From assembly GCF_014126825.1 (NCBI RefSeq), contig NZ_CP059900.1:3982954-4046953 (forward strand): a DNA stretch of 64,000 bases, given 5' to 3'. Source of the DNA: Tomitella gaofuii (GTDB taxonomy: Bacteria; Actinomycetota; Actinomycetes; Mycobacteriales; Mycobacteriaceae). Of the stretch, positions 26,065 to 34,547 are shown piece by piece (the first letter of the stretch is position 1; every line of letters begins with the position of its first letter). Both the position numbers and the translations under genes were made by a program. The notes beneath the pieces were generated by a model, which saw nothing but the letters and a program-made list of their open reading frames with translations, was not told where the DNA came from and did not search any database.

Positions 26065-26324
26065 CGGAGCACCCCCGGCACCGGCTCGCTGCGCATCGAG
26101 AACCCGATGAGCCCGTCGCGCGCGGCCTGGTCGATCGTCGAGTGCAGCGCCGGGCACACCGACCCGGCAGCCCCCGCCGCCGCCCCTGTGGGCCGCACCT
26201 CGCCCGCCCGCATCAACGGGCAGGCGTCGTGCGCGTCGCCGAGCCACTGGATGCTCGTGTGCTCATCGCTGTACTTCTCGGCCAGCACCGTGGTGCCGCA
26301 CTGCGAGCAGTCGATCGCCTGCAT
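26061..26324 (-). CDS. small Cys-containing protein between KshA-like and HsaB-like genes
   Basis: 87 residues from ATG 26324, with a perfect TAAGGAGG whose TAA is the stop of the oxygenase gene, and an ATGA overlap with the next gene. Cysteines occur as CSQC at 6-9, then one in HDACPLM and one in SVCPALHSTID, a spacing that could bind zinc or a small Fe-S centre. The Ala/Gly linker between them suggests two small lobes. No family is recognised with certainty; similar short genes sit next to kshA in related actinobacteria. Function might be assembly or electron transfer for the oxygenase (inference). Confidence 0.8.
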   Translation of the reverse strand: MQAIDCSQCGTTVLAEKYSDEHTSIQWLGDAHDACPLMRAGEVRPTGAAAGAAGSVCPALHSTIDQAARDGLIGFSMRSEPVPGVLR

Positions 26325-26334
26325 GATGACCTCC

Positions 26335-27534
26335 TTACGAGCCGGCCGCGGCCAGGCGCTGCTTCTCGGCGCGCTTGCGCTCGACGTTCTCGGCCACCTC
26401 GCGGTCCCAGTACTCGTTGGCCTTGGTGACGTCCACGTCGAACTCGAAGCGGCGCACCATGTCCTCGGTGATGTCGTCGCGATCCACGTAGAACTGCTCG
26501 TACCAGCGGCGCAGCTGGTAGACAGGGCCGTCGTCTTCACACAGCAGCGGGTTGTCGATGCGCGCCTTGGTGTCCCAGATCTGCACGTCCTGCTCGAAGG
26601 TCTCCATGGTGCCGTTGCCGAACTGCTCGGCCAGCGCCTGGGCCTCCTCGTCGGTCATGCCCGGCAGCTTCGAGACCATCACGCCGTACTGCAGGCGGAA
26701 CGCGTCGGGACGCACCGGCACGTGGCAGTTGATGAGGATCACCTCGAGTCCGTCCTGCGCCGTCAGCCGGTTGATCATGTAGGACGGACCGAAGTAGGAC
26801 GCGGTGGATTGGGTGACGGACTCCTCGCCGAAGTTCACGTAGTCCTCGCCCGCCATGTCCGCGCGCGGTTTGAACGACATCTCCTGGGTGGCGATGTGGC
26901 CTTCGAAGATGTTGCGGAAGTGCAGCGGCTGGTTGAGGTGCACGTAGAAGAAGTGCGCCATGTCGACGACGTTGTCCACCAGTTCGCGGCAGTTGGTGCC
27001 CTCGATGAGCACCGAGTTCCAGCTCCACTCGGTCCACTTGTCGGAGCCGTACCCCTCGATCTCGGGGATCGTCTCCTCCTCGGTGGGCTTGCCGCCCTCC
27101 GGGTCGTTCCACACGTACAGCTGGCCGTTGCGCTCGAGCGTGGGCCAGGCCTGGGTGCGGGCCCGCATGGGCACGCGCTTGGCGTAGGGGATGTCCTTGC
27201 ACTTGCCGTCGCCGCCCCAGCGCCAGTCGTGGAACGGGCAGGCGATCTCGTCGCCCTTGACGGTGCCCTGCGACAGGTCGCCCCCCATGTGCCGGCAGTA
27301 CGAGTCCAGCACGTTGAGCTCGCCCTGGGTGTCCTGCCAGACGACGAGCTTGCCGCCGAACGCCTCCACCGAGTGCGGCGCGCCGTCGCGGAAGTCCTTG
27401 GCCAGGCCCAGGCAGTGCCAGCCGCGGGCGAACCGCTCGGGGTTGCCGCCCGATTCGATCACGCGCACCTCGTCGCCGACGGGCTGCCCTGCCCCGGCCG
27501 ACGCAGAATCCTTCACATCTCCGCTTACCGTCAT
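26335..27534 (-). CDS. Rieske oxygenase, 3-ketosteroid 9-alpha-hydroxylase type (KshA-like)
   Basis: 399 residues. Rieske ligands: C80, H82 (YCRHMGGDL) and C99, H102 (CPFHDW). Mononuclear iron site: NVVDMAHFFYVH with H194 and H199, plus a C-terminal Asp in DTKARIDNP. Sequence blocks GGKLVVWQDTQGELNVLDSY and ARGWHCLGLAKDF are KshA-like. KshA hydroxylates C9 of 3-ketosteroids and opens ring B with KshB as reductase. No KshB is in this window, so a distant reductase is needed. First gene of an operon with a Cys protein and a flavin reductase. Substrate could be a sterol, a bile acid or another polycyclic compound. Confidence 0.92.
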   Translation of the reverse strand: MTVSGDVKDSASAGAGQPVGDEVRVIESGGNPERFARGWHCLGLAKDFRDGAPHSVEAFGGKLVVWQDTQGELNVLDSYCRHMGGDLSQGTVKGDEIACPFHDWRWGGDGKCKDIPYAKRVPMRARTQAWPTLERNGQLYVWNDPEGGKPTEEETIPEIEGYGSDKWTEWSWNSVLIEGTNCRELVDNVVDMAHFFYVHLNQPLHFRNIFEGHIATQEMSFKPRADMAGEDYVNFGEESVTQSTASYFGPSYMINRLTAQDGLEVILINCHVPVRPDAFRLQYGVMVSKLPGMTDEEAQALAEQFGNGTMETFEQDVQIWDTKARIDNPLLCEDDGPVYQLRRWYEQFYVDRDDITEDMVRRFEFDVDVTKANEYWDREVAENVERKRAEKQRLAAAGS

Positions 27535-27595
27535 GGTTCACTCCGATCTCGAACGTGGTGCCCCTCACAGTGGCCCTGCGCACGATGCGGTCACA

Positions 27596-27618
27596 GAAGA
27601 TTCCCGCCCAGGGGGATG
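27596..27618. promoter_or_regulatory. shared upstream motif, copy 1
   Basis: GAAGA followed by TTCCCGCCCAGGGGGATG, 62 bp upstream of the KshA-like start codon and 108 bp upstream of the divergent LLM gene. 22 of 23 positions are identical to a site at 32612 ahead of the old-yellow-enzyme operon. Likely a regulator binding site of the catabolic island. Confidence 0.6.
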
Positions 27619-27725
27619 CGCGGCCACCGGGGGCCGCGCGGATTGGAAGGCTGCGGTGGGCCGATGGTGGACACTGTCCCTGCCGGACCGGCACCGAGGA
27701 AGCGGACGAAACGAAAGGCACAGTT

Positions 27726-28595
27726 ATGAAGATCGGCATCTTCTCGCCGGTGGTGGTGCACCACCCGGCGTCGGCCAGCGCGTGGGAGGCGGAGGCCGGC
27801 ATCGCCGAGCTCGCCGACATCGCCGCCGAGGCCGACGACCTCGGCTTCCACCACATGACCTGCAGCGAGCACGTGGCCATCCCCACCGACGTCGCCGCCG
27901 AGCGCGGCGGCACCTACTGGGATCCGCTGGCCACCTTCGGCTACCTCGCCGCCCGCACACGGCGGATCAAGTTCGCCACCCAGGTGCTGGTGCTCGGCTA
28001 CCACCACCCGCTCGACGTCGCCAAGCGCTACGGCACGCTCGACGCCGTCAGCGGCGGTCGGCTGATCCTCGGCGTCGGGGTGGGAAGCCTCCAGGAGGAG
28101 TTCGAGCTGATCGGCGCGCAGTTCGACGGCCGCGGCGCGGCGGCCGACGACGCCATGCGCGCGCTGCGCGCCTCGCTGGGGCGCACCGCGCCGTCGTACT
28201 CGGGCACGCACTTCACCTACGACGACTGGATCGTCTCGCCCGCCGCGGTGCAGGAGCGGGTGCCGATGTGGGTGGGCGGGCGCACCCTGCGGTCGCTGCG
28301 CCGTGCCGTCGAGCTCGGCGACGGGTGGGTGCCGTTCGGCCTGCCGCACGCCCGCCTGTCCGAGATGCTGGCGGGCCGCGACCTTCCGGGCGGGTTCGAG
28401 GTGGTGCTGTCCGCCGAGTCGGCCGTCGACCCCGCCGGCGATCCGGCCGGATGCCGGGCCGCGCTGGAGGCCACCCGGGACGCGGGCGCGACGATCGCCA
28501 CGATCACCATCGCCGCGCGCAGCGCCGCGCACTACCGCGAGCAGCTCGCGGCCCTCGCGGAGCGCGCGCGCGAGGCGGGCGCCCAGCTCGGCTGA
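27726..28595 (+). CDS. LLM-class F420-dependent oxidoreductase
   Basis: 289 residues from ATG 27726 with AAAGG upstream; the open frame starts earlier but the family start is MKIGIFSP. Luciferase-like TIM barrel: DDLGFHHMTCSEHVAIP, RIKFATQVLVLGYHHPLDVAKRY..., GGRLILGVGVGSLQEEFELI and MWVGGRTLRSLRRAVELGDG. These are the TIGR03619-type F420-dependent enzyme blocks. It may reduce or oxidise an intermediate of the island's pathway with F420. Divergent from the KshA-like operon, sharing its promoter region. Confidence 0.9.
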   Translation: MKIGIFSPVVVHHPASASAWEAEAGIAELADIAAEADDLGFHHMTCSEHVAIPTDVAAERGGTYWDPLATFGYLAARTRRIKFATQVLVLGYHHPLDVAKRYGTLDAVSGGRLILGVGVGSLQEEFELIGAQFDGRGAAADDAMRALRASLGRTAPSYSGTHFTYDDWIVSPAAVQERVPMWVGGRTLRSLRRAVELGDGWVPFGLPHARLSEMLAGRDLPGGFEVVLSAESAVDPAGDPAGCRAALEATRDAGATIATITIAARSAAHYREQLAALAERAREAGAQLG

Positions 28596-28634
28596 GCACC
28601 CGCCTCGCGCCGGCTTCGGCCTGGCGGCCGCCGG

Positions 28635-30260
28635 CTACTTCTTGACCCACGCCTCGTCGAACAGCATCACGCTGTCCATCGTCGGCGTCACGCCGTAGAC
28701 GTTCGGCGACCAGGCGACGAAGTTACTCCCGGAGGCCATCGGCACCATCGGCGCGTGTTCGGTGAACTGCTGCTGCAGCTCGGCGAACGCCGCCCGCTTG
28801 GCGTCCTCGTCCGGCGCCTGCTGGATCTTCGCCAGCAGCGCGTCCATCTGCTCGCTGTGATAGCCGGACGAATTGTTGGTGGACGTGCTGCTGAGCGCGC
28901 TGTACAGCCGGATGTACGGTGCCGCGTCCGGCAGGCTCAGCGCCGTGTAGCCGATGTCGTAGTCGTGGTCGACGTACAGGCGCCGCACCATGTCGGTGAC
29001 CGTCGGGACGAAGTCGATGTCCACCGTCAGGCCCACGTTCTCGAGCATCGCCTCCGTCGTCAGGGCGTACTTCTGCGAGCGGTCGTCCTGGACGCTGACG
29101 TAGGTCAGCCGGGTGGCCGCCCCGTCCGCCTTGGCCTCCTCGACCAGCGCACGCGCCTTGTCCGGGTCGAAGGTGGGCGCGGCCTGCGCATCGTCGTGCC
29201 ACTTGGACCATTCCGGGAAGATCTCCGTGCCGGGATCCCCGATCCCGCCGTCCACCCGCTGGTTCACGGCCTCAGGATCGAGCGCATACTGCACCGCCTG
29301 GCGGATGCGTTCATCCGCACCGGGCCTGCCGGGCCGGCTGTTGAGCTGGATCTGGTCGGTGAGGCTGTAACGGTGCAGGTAGCCCGGGAACTTCTGCTTA
29401 GCCTGCGCCACATAGGTCGGATCGCGCAGGTAGGCCATCTCGATGTCGCCGTTGGCCAGCGAGTCGATCTTCGGCTTCTCGCCTGCGATGGTCACGAACG
29501 ACAGTCCGTCGAGATGCGGCGCCCCATCCCAGTAGTCCTCACGCGCGACGAGTTTCAGCTCGTTCTGGCCCAGGGACTCCACCGTGAACGGACCCGCGCC
29601 GATGGGGGTGAAGTCCGCACCCTCACCGGCGGACGGGGCGACGATCATCCCGTGCCCCAGCGACAGCATCGCCGGGAACTGGTGCCACGGCTGATTCAGC
29701 GTATAGACCACCGTCGACGGGTCCTTCGCCTCGACGGAAGCGACGCTATCGGTGAACACCTGGGCGTCCGGCCCGTTGAGCCTGTTGTACCGCTCGGTGC
29801 TGGCCACCACGGCGGCGGCGTCGAGCGGCGTCCCGTCGCTGAAGGTGATCCCGTCGCGCAACTTCAGAGTCCAGGTCAGGCCGTCGTCGCTCTCCTCCAG
29901 CGACTCGGCCAGGCGCGGCTCGTACTCGTCCTTCACCGCGTCGTACCGCACCAGCACGTCGTACACCGCGGCCAGCTCCGTGCCGCCGGTCGTGCCCGAC
30001 GCCTGCGTCTTCACCGGGTCGAGGCTGCGCACGGGAGCGTAGGACGCGAAGCGCAGCACGCCGCCGTCCACGGGGTCGCCGCCGTCCGGCTGGTCGCCGA
30101 TGATGCCGACCGTGACCTCGCCGTCCGACGCCGTCGCCGCGGTGGCACCGCCGTCGGACCCTGCACTCACGCAGCCCGTGAGCACCAGCGCGGCGCCGCA
30201 GAACACCGCGGCGGCCTGCGCTCCTCGTCTGATCCCTTGCCGTCTGATCCCTTTGACCAT
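28635..30260 (-). CDS. peptide-type ABC importer substrate-binding lipoprotein (orphan)
   Basis: 541 residues from ATG 30260 with AGGGAGAACGATC upstream. Basic N-terminus, hydrophobic core and lipobox LVLTGC with C30, so a lipoprotein. Family 5 solute-binding domain: RSLDPVKTQASGTTGGTELA, TWTLKLRDGITFSDGTPLDA, TPIGAGPFTVESLGQNELKL, YDIGYTALSLPDAAPYIRLY. It is a clear paralogue of the lipoprotein at 58013. No permease or ATPase gene adjoins it, so it may feed the importer at 53.2-57.5 kb. Placement inside the catabolic island points to import of that pathway's substrate rather than peptides. Confidence 0.9.
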   Translation of the reverse strand: MVKGIRRQGIRRGAQAAAVFCGAALVLTGCVSAGSDGGATAATASDGEVTVGIIGDQPDGGDPVDGGVLRFASYAPVRSLDPVKTQASGTTGGTELAAVYDVLVRYDAVKDEYEPRLAESLEESDDGLTWTLKLRDGITFSDGTPLDAAAVVASTERYNRLNGPDAQVFTDSVASVEAKDPSTVVYTLNQPWHQFPAMLSLGHGMIVAPSAGEGADFTPIGAGPFTVESLGQNELKLVAREDYWDGAPHLDGLSFVTIAGEKPKIDSLANGDIEMAYLRDPTYVAQAKQKFPGYLHRYSLTDQIQLNSRPGRPGADERIRQAVQYALDPEAVNQRVDGGIGDPGTEIFPEWSKWHDDAQAAPTFDPDKARALVEEAKADGAATRLTYVSVQDDRSQKYALTTEAMLENVGLTVDIDFVPTVTDMVRRLYVDHDYDIGYTALSLPDAAPYIRLYSALSSTSTNNSSGYHSEQMDALLAKIQQAPDEDAKRAAFAELQQQFTEHAPMVPMASGSNFVAWSPNVYGVTPTMDSVMLFDEAWVKK

Positions 30261-30330
30261 GATCGTTCTCCCTGTTTCCGCATGAAGGCAGGCGTCATCG
30301 CCCCCGTGCCCGCCGGATGGTTCCCCTGGC

Positions 30331-30356
30331 CGGCGGGCCGCCCCGCCGGCCCGCCG
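30331..30356 (-). terminator. terminator of OYE-SDR operon
   Basis: 10-bp GC stem (30331-30340 with 30347-30356), 6-nt loop, 48 bp past the SDR stop and 71 bp before the lipoprotein start, so it separates the two transcripts. Confidence 0.65.
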
Positions 30357-30403
30357 CTCCCCCGTCTGCGCCCCGTACTCCTCGTCGCCGCCGCGGCGAC
30401 AGA

Positions 30404-31156
30404 TCAGCGCATGAGCACCTGCCCGCCGTCCACGGGCAGCGAATGACCGGTGATGTACCCGGCCTCGTCGCCGCACAGGAATGCGACGGCCGCGCCGATG
30501 TCGCTCTCGGGATCCCCGAAGCGGTGCAGCGGCACCGTGCTCAGGTAGGCCTCCGCCTCGTCGGGGCGCTGCTCGGCCCAGGTGGCGAGCCCCGGCGAGG
30601 TCGACAGCGGCAGGATCGCGTTGACGCGGATGCCGTCGTCGGCCCACTCGCACGCAGCGGTGCGGGTGAGCGCCCGGATAGCCTCCTTGGACGCCGCATA
30701 GATCCCGTATCCCGAAGGGTCCCAACGGACTCCCGCGGCTGAGCCCAGGTTGACGATCGCGCCGCCGCCCGACAGGTGCGGGTGGCATGCGCGCATGAGC
30801 CGCAGCGTGGCCAGCGGCCCGGAGTCCATCACCATGGCGTAGTCGTCGTCGGTGATGTCGAGCAGCCGGCCGTTGATCACCGTCTGGGCGTTGTTGACCA
30901 GGATCGACAGCGAACCGAAGTGGTCCACCACCTTGTCCGCCAGGGTCGCCACCTCGTACTCGTCGGTGACGTCGCAGGTGAACGCCTGCGCGTCGCGCCC
31001 GCGTTCACGGATCTCCTTGGCGGTCTGCTCCACCTTCTCGTAGGTGCGGCCCGCCAGCGCCAGCCGCGCACCGCGCTCGGCCAGCGCGAACGCGATGCCC
31101 TGCCCGACCCCCTGGCCGGCGCCCGTCACCAGGGCGACCTTGTCCTTGATCGGCAT
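30404..31156 (-). CDS. short-chain dehydrogenase/reductase
   Basis: 250 residues from ATG 31156, preceded by GGAAGGACCGG. Classical SDR: TGAGQGVGQG at 11-20, ILVNNAQT, catalytic Ser in VNLGSAAG, and Tyr-x3-Lys in GIYAASKEAI, C-terminal LPVDGGQVLMR. NAD(P)-dependent oxidoreductase acting on an alcohol or ketone, plausibly a steroid-like intermediate given its neighbours. It follows the Fe-S flavoenzyme gene by 85 bp and probably shares its transcript. Confidence 0.9.
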   Translation of the reverse strand: MPIKDKVALVTGAGQGVGQGIAFALAERGARLALAGRTYEKVEQTAKEIRERGRDAQAFTCDVTDEYEVATLADKVVDHFGSLSILVNNAQTVINGRLLDITDDDYAMVMDSGPLATLRLMRACHPHLSGGGAIVNLGSAAGVRWDPSGYGIYAASKEAIRALTRTAACEWADDGIRVNAILPLSTSPGLATWAEQRPDEAEAYLSTVPLHRFGDPESDIGAAVAFLCGDEAGYITGHSLPVDGGQVLMR

Positions 31157-31241
31157 GTCCACCGGTCCTTCCATTGATTCTGTCGATAGTGCAGCGCGTG
31201 GGTTCGATACTGCGGCGAGACGGTTCCGCATCGCGGCGCGG

Positions 31242-32567
31242 TCAGGCGTGTGCGGCCAGGCCGGCGATCGAGGCGGGAGCCGCCGCGGCGGGCGCCTCCG
31301 TCGCGGGGCCGAACGCGGACTCCGGGTCCAGCACACAGTGCGTCCGCCCGTAGACCGTGTACATGCACCGGTTGCAGTGTGTGCACAGCGTCTGCTTGTC
31401 GCGGTCCTCGCGGACCGCGTTGACGAGGCCGGGCTCACGCAGCAGCGCCCGGCCCATGGCGACGAAGTCGAACCCCTCGCGCATCCCCGCCTCCATGTGG
31501 TCACGGTTGGTGATGCCGCCGAGCAGGATCAGCTTGCTGTTCTTCACCACCGGGACGAACTGGCGTGCCGCCTCGAGCATGTAGAGGTCCTCATACGGGA
31601 ACTCGCCCAGCACCTTCTTGCCGAACAACCGCACCCCGGTCTTCACCGGCTGCTTCATCAGCGCGGCGAAGTCCTCCACCGGCACCTCCCCGCGGAACAG
31701 GTACATCTGCCGCACCACCGAGGACCCCTCGGTGAGCAGGATCGCGTCCAGGTTCGCGTCGGCGTCCAGCAGCTGCGCGGTGCGCAGCGACTCCGCCAGC
31801 TTGATCCCGCCCGGCACCCCGTCGATCATGCTGATCTTCGCGGTCACGGCGATCGCGTCGCCCACCCGCTCGCGCACGGCCCGGGCGATCTCGCGCACCA
31901 GGCGCGACCGGTTGTCGATGCCGCCGCCGTACTCGTCCTTGCGGCGGTTGAGCAGGGGGCTCAGGAACGCGCTCGGCAGGTAGTTGTGGCCGAAGTGCAG
32001 CTCCACCGCGTCGAGCCCCGCGTCGACCGCCACCTGGGCGGCCGCGGCGAACTGCTCGGTGACCCGCGCGATCTCCGCCCGGGTGATGGGGCGGCAGTAC
32101 TCGAACGAGGTGGGGTTGACGAACTTGCTGGGGGCCGTGGGCGTGACGCCGGTGATCTTCTTCGAGCCCACCGGGCCGGCGTGCCCCAGCTGCGCCGACA
32201 CGGCCGCGCCCTCCGCGTGCACGGCATCGGCCAGCCGGCGCAGCCCCGGCACCGCCTCCGGGCTCATCACGATCTGGCCGGGGGCCGACTTGCCCTCGGG
32301 GCTCACGCAACAGTAGGCGATGGTGGTCATGCCCACGCCGCCCCGGACGAAGCCCAGGTGGAAGTCGATCAAGTCCTGCGTGACCAGGCCCTCCGGGGAG
32401 CGCCCCTCCGACGTCGCCGCCTTGATGATCCGGTTCGGCACGCGGACGGGCCCCAGCGTGGCCGGGTCGAACGGGCTCGGCGTCGACGACGCGGTGATCG
32501 GGATCGTGCGCACGGGACGCGCGTCCGGAGATTGCGGGGTGGAAGACAACAGCGGCACCTCTCTCAT
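31242..32567 (-). CDS. NADH:flavin oxidoreductase (old-yellow-enzyme family) with Cys cluster motif
   Basis: 441 residues from ATG 32567 (no good ribosome site; TTG 32549 with GAGAGG upstream is an alternative). FMN TIM barrel: VRVPNRIIKAATSEGRSPEG, the active-site His pair in ELHFGHNYLPSAFLSPLLN, RRKDEYGGGIDNRSRLVREI and FVAMGRALLREPGLV. Near the C-terminus is LCTHCNRCMYTVYGRTHC, a four-cysteine motif that ligates an Fe-S cluster in dienoyl-CoA reductase relatives. It lacks their FAD/NADPH domain. Could reduce an enone or dienoyl intermediate. Confidence 0.9.
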   Translation of the reverse strand: MREVPLLSSTPQSPDARPVRTIPITASSTPSPFDPATLGPVRVPNRIIKAATSEGRSPEGLVTQDLIDFHLGFVRGGVGMTTIAYCCVSPEGKSAPGQIVMSPEAVPGLRRLADAVHAEGAAVSAQLGHAGPVGSKKITGVTPTAPSKFVNPTSFEYCRPITRAEIARVTEQFAAAAQVAVDAGLDAVELHFGHNYLPSAFLSPLLNRRKDEYGGGIDNRSRLVREIARAVRERVGDAIAVTAKISMIDGVPGGIKLAESLRTAQLLDADANLDAILLTEGSSVVRQMYLFRGEVPVEDFAALMKQPVKTGVRLFGKKVLGEFPYEDLYMLEAARQFVPVVKNSKLILLGGITNRDHMEAGMREGFDFVAMGRALLREPGLVNAVREDRDKQTLCTHCNRCMYTVYGRTHCVLDPESAFGPATEAPAAAAPASIAGLAAHA

Positions 32568-32611
32568 AACGTGATGCCACTCACATTGCCTACCTGATGT
32601 GGGCCGCGCCG

Positions 32612-32634
32612 GAAGAATCCCGCCCAGGGGGATG
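32612..32634. promoter_or_regulatory. shared upstream motif, copy 2
   Basis: GAAGA followed by ATCCCGCCCAGGGGGATG, 45 bp upstream of the old-yellow-enzyme start. One mismatch to the copy at 27596. The inverted repeat CACAT...ATGTG at 32583-32602 lies between it and the gene. Confidence 0.6.
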
Positions 32635-32705
32635 GCCCGTCGCACCGGCGCCGAACCCGCGCCCCGCGCAGGCCCGGCAGGCCGATGCGCACAGGCCCGT
32701 GACCG

Positions 32706-33500
32706 TCAGTCCTTGTCCGCCGGCTCGGTCATGGGGTTGATGCGCGCCGCGTCGATGATCTGCTTCTTCGCCGAGAGCAGCGGCGCCACCAGTCGCACAT
32801 CCAGCCGGTCGACCGGGACGCACACCGAGATGGCGGCGGTCATGCGGTACGCGTTCACCGAATCGTCGGCGCCCGCCTGCACTGCGGTGGCGTAGCAGCC
32901 GACGCCGCGCAACGCCTCGCCGCGGTCCAGGGCGTATCCGCGTCGGCGCACCTCGTCCAGCTCCTGATGCAGGGCGGCCGGGGTGCAGACGGTGCGCTCG
33001 GTGGCGGGCGCGAACGGCGCGAGACTGTCGACCATGCCGCGCGGCTGCACTGCCAGCAACGCCTTGCCGAGCGCTGTGGTGTGCGCCGGATTGCGGCCGC
33101 CGATCCGTGTCGGCACCGCGGCGCCGAACCGCCCGGGCCCGATCTTCTCCCAGTACACGACCTCGGGCCCGTCGAGATAGGCCATGTGCACCACGAAACC
33201 CGTCTGCGCGTGCAGGCGATGCAGCGCGGGCAACGCGCCACGGTAGAACCAGTGGTTGCGCACGCCCTTGGTGCCCAGGTCGAACAGTCGCGGGCCCAGC
33301 TCGTAGTTGGAGCCCACCCGGAACAGCCAGCGCTTGCGTTCCAGGTGTGTCAGCAGCCGGTGCGCCGTCGAGCGGGCCAACCCGGTACGTTCGACGACAC
33401 CGGACAGGGTGAGGAATCCGGCGTCCTCGACCACGTCGAGGATCAAGTCCAGCCTGTCGAGCATCGACAGGCTTCCGGCCTCATCCTTCCGATAGCCCAT
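32706..33500 (-). CDS. IclR-family transcriptional regulator
   Basis: 264 residues from ATG 33500 with GGAGCGGAGGC upstream. Winged helix at about 12-75 (LILDVVEDAGFLTLSGVVER, LARSTAHRLLTHLERKRWLF) and the IclR effector domain with AVPTRIGGRNPAHTTALGKA and YALDRGEALRGVGCYATAV. IclR proteins commonly control aromatic and steroid catabolic operons. Its central position in the island makes it the best candidate for binding the shared motif at 27596 and 32612. Confidence 0.92.
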   Translation of the reverse strand: MGYRKDEAGSLSMLDRLDLILDVVEDAGFLTLSGVVERTGLARSTAHRLLTHLERKRWLFRVGSNYELGPRLFDLGTKGVRNHWFYRGALPALHRLHAQTGFVVHMAYLDGPEVVYWEKIGPGRFGAAVPTRIGGRNPAHTTALGKALLAVQPRGMVDSLAPFAPATERTVCTPAALHQELDEVRRRGYALDRGEALRGVGCYATAVQAGADDSVNAYRMTAAISVCVPVDRLDVRLVAPLLSAKKQIIDAARINPMTEPADKD

Positions 33501-33698
33501 CGCCGGCCTCCGCTCCCTCCGCAGTCGATACCACTGCGACTGTCATCACCGCCACCATCGCCCTCCGACGTTAACGCGGTCACACGGATCCGTCGGCCCG
33601 CGGTCCCACTGCACAGCACGCCGGCCGCCGTCGCCGGGGCTGTACGCTCCGGAAACGGCGGCCGGTGTGCGGCGGGCGCAATCGGCACCGACAGATAC

Positions 33699-33758
33699 TC
33701 AGCGCCCCGTCGACTTCGTGCCTCAGCGCCCCATAGACTTCGTGCCCTAGCGCCCCAT
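33699..33758. repeat. 24-bp tandem repeat of the SDR gene's 3' end
   Basis: Two 24-bp units (33699-33722 and 33723-33746, 21 of 24 identical) abut the SDR stop codon; the gene's own last 12 bases (AGCGCCCCAT region at 33749-33758) form a third partial copy. On the minus strand each unit ends with a stop codon in frame. Confidence 0.7.
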
Positions 33759-34547
33759 CATCTGCGCGACCTCGGCGGCCTCGGCGAGCACCTGCTCGTC
33801 GCGGGGGAAGCTCGAACGTTCCACGGCCTTGCCGTAGTGGTCCTCGACGATCCAGACCGGGCCGTCGGCGAGGTGCTCCAGGCCCTCGCGGGCCACGTCC
33901 GCAGGATCCGACACGTTGAGGCCGGGGGTATCGAACCGCAGACCCGCGCGCTCCATCGCCGGGGTGCGCGTGACGCCCGCTGTCAGGGCGAGCACGTCCA
34001 CGTCGTACTCCCGCATCTCCAGCCACAGACCCTCGGTGAAGATCCTGCTGAACGCCTTGGCCCCCGAGTACACGCTCATGTGGGTGCAGCCGACGAAGCC
34101 GGTGACCGAGCCGAGCAGGATGATCCCGCCGCGGCCTCGTTCACGCATCGGACCGCCGAACAGGTGGGTGATCTCGAGTTTGCGGTCGATGTTCAGCGTC
34201 AGCACCTTGCGGAACGCGTCGAGGTCGCTGGTGACGAACTCATGTCCGTAGGTGTTGGCGCCCGCGTTGACCACGAGCAGCCCCACCTCGAGGTCCGCCG
34301 TCGCCGCCGCGATCGCCTCGATGGCGCCCGGGTCCACCAGGTCCACGCTGAGCGTGCGGACCTCGGTGCCGTGCGCACGGACGGCCTCCGCGGTCTCCTC
34401 GAGCGGGCCCTCCTTGCGGGCGATGAGCAGCAGATTGAGCCCCGCCTTCGCGATCAGGTGCGCGAACTCGGCGCCCACGGCCTCCGAACCGCCGGCGATG
34501 ACCGCCCACGGTCCGTACTTCCGCGCGTCGAGCTCGACGGCGCTCAC
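33747..34547 (-). CDS. short-chain dehydrogenase/reductase
   Basis: 266 residues from GTG 34547, overlapping the dioxygenase stop (GTGA). SDR core: WAVIAGGSEAVGAEFAHLIA with the coenzyme glycines, LVVNAGANTYGHEF, LLGSVTGFVG and SVYSGAKAFSRIF with Tyr-x3-Lys. The N-terminal pattern GGSEAVG instead of TGASSGIG is typical of a subgroup of actinobacterial SDRs. Third gene of an operon monooxygenase, extradiol dioxygenase, SDR; likely acts on the same pathway. The 3' end is followed by two degenerate copies of itself. Confidence 0.9.
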   Translation of the reverse strand: MSAVELDARKYGPWAVIAGGSEAVGAEFAHLIAKAGLNLLLIARKEGPLEETAEAVRAHGTEVRTLSVDLVDPGAIEAIAAATADLEVGLLVVNAGANTYGHEFVTSDLDAFRKVLTLNIDRKLEITHLFGGPMRERGRGGIILLGSVTGFVGCTHMSVYSGAKAFSRIFTEGLWLEMREYDVDVLALTAGVTRTPAMERAGLRFDTPGLNVSDPADVAREGLEHLADGPVWIVEDHYGKAVERSSFPRDEQVLAEAAEVAQMMGR

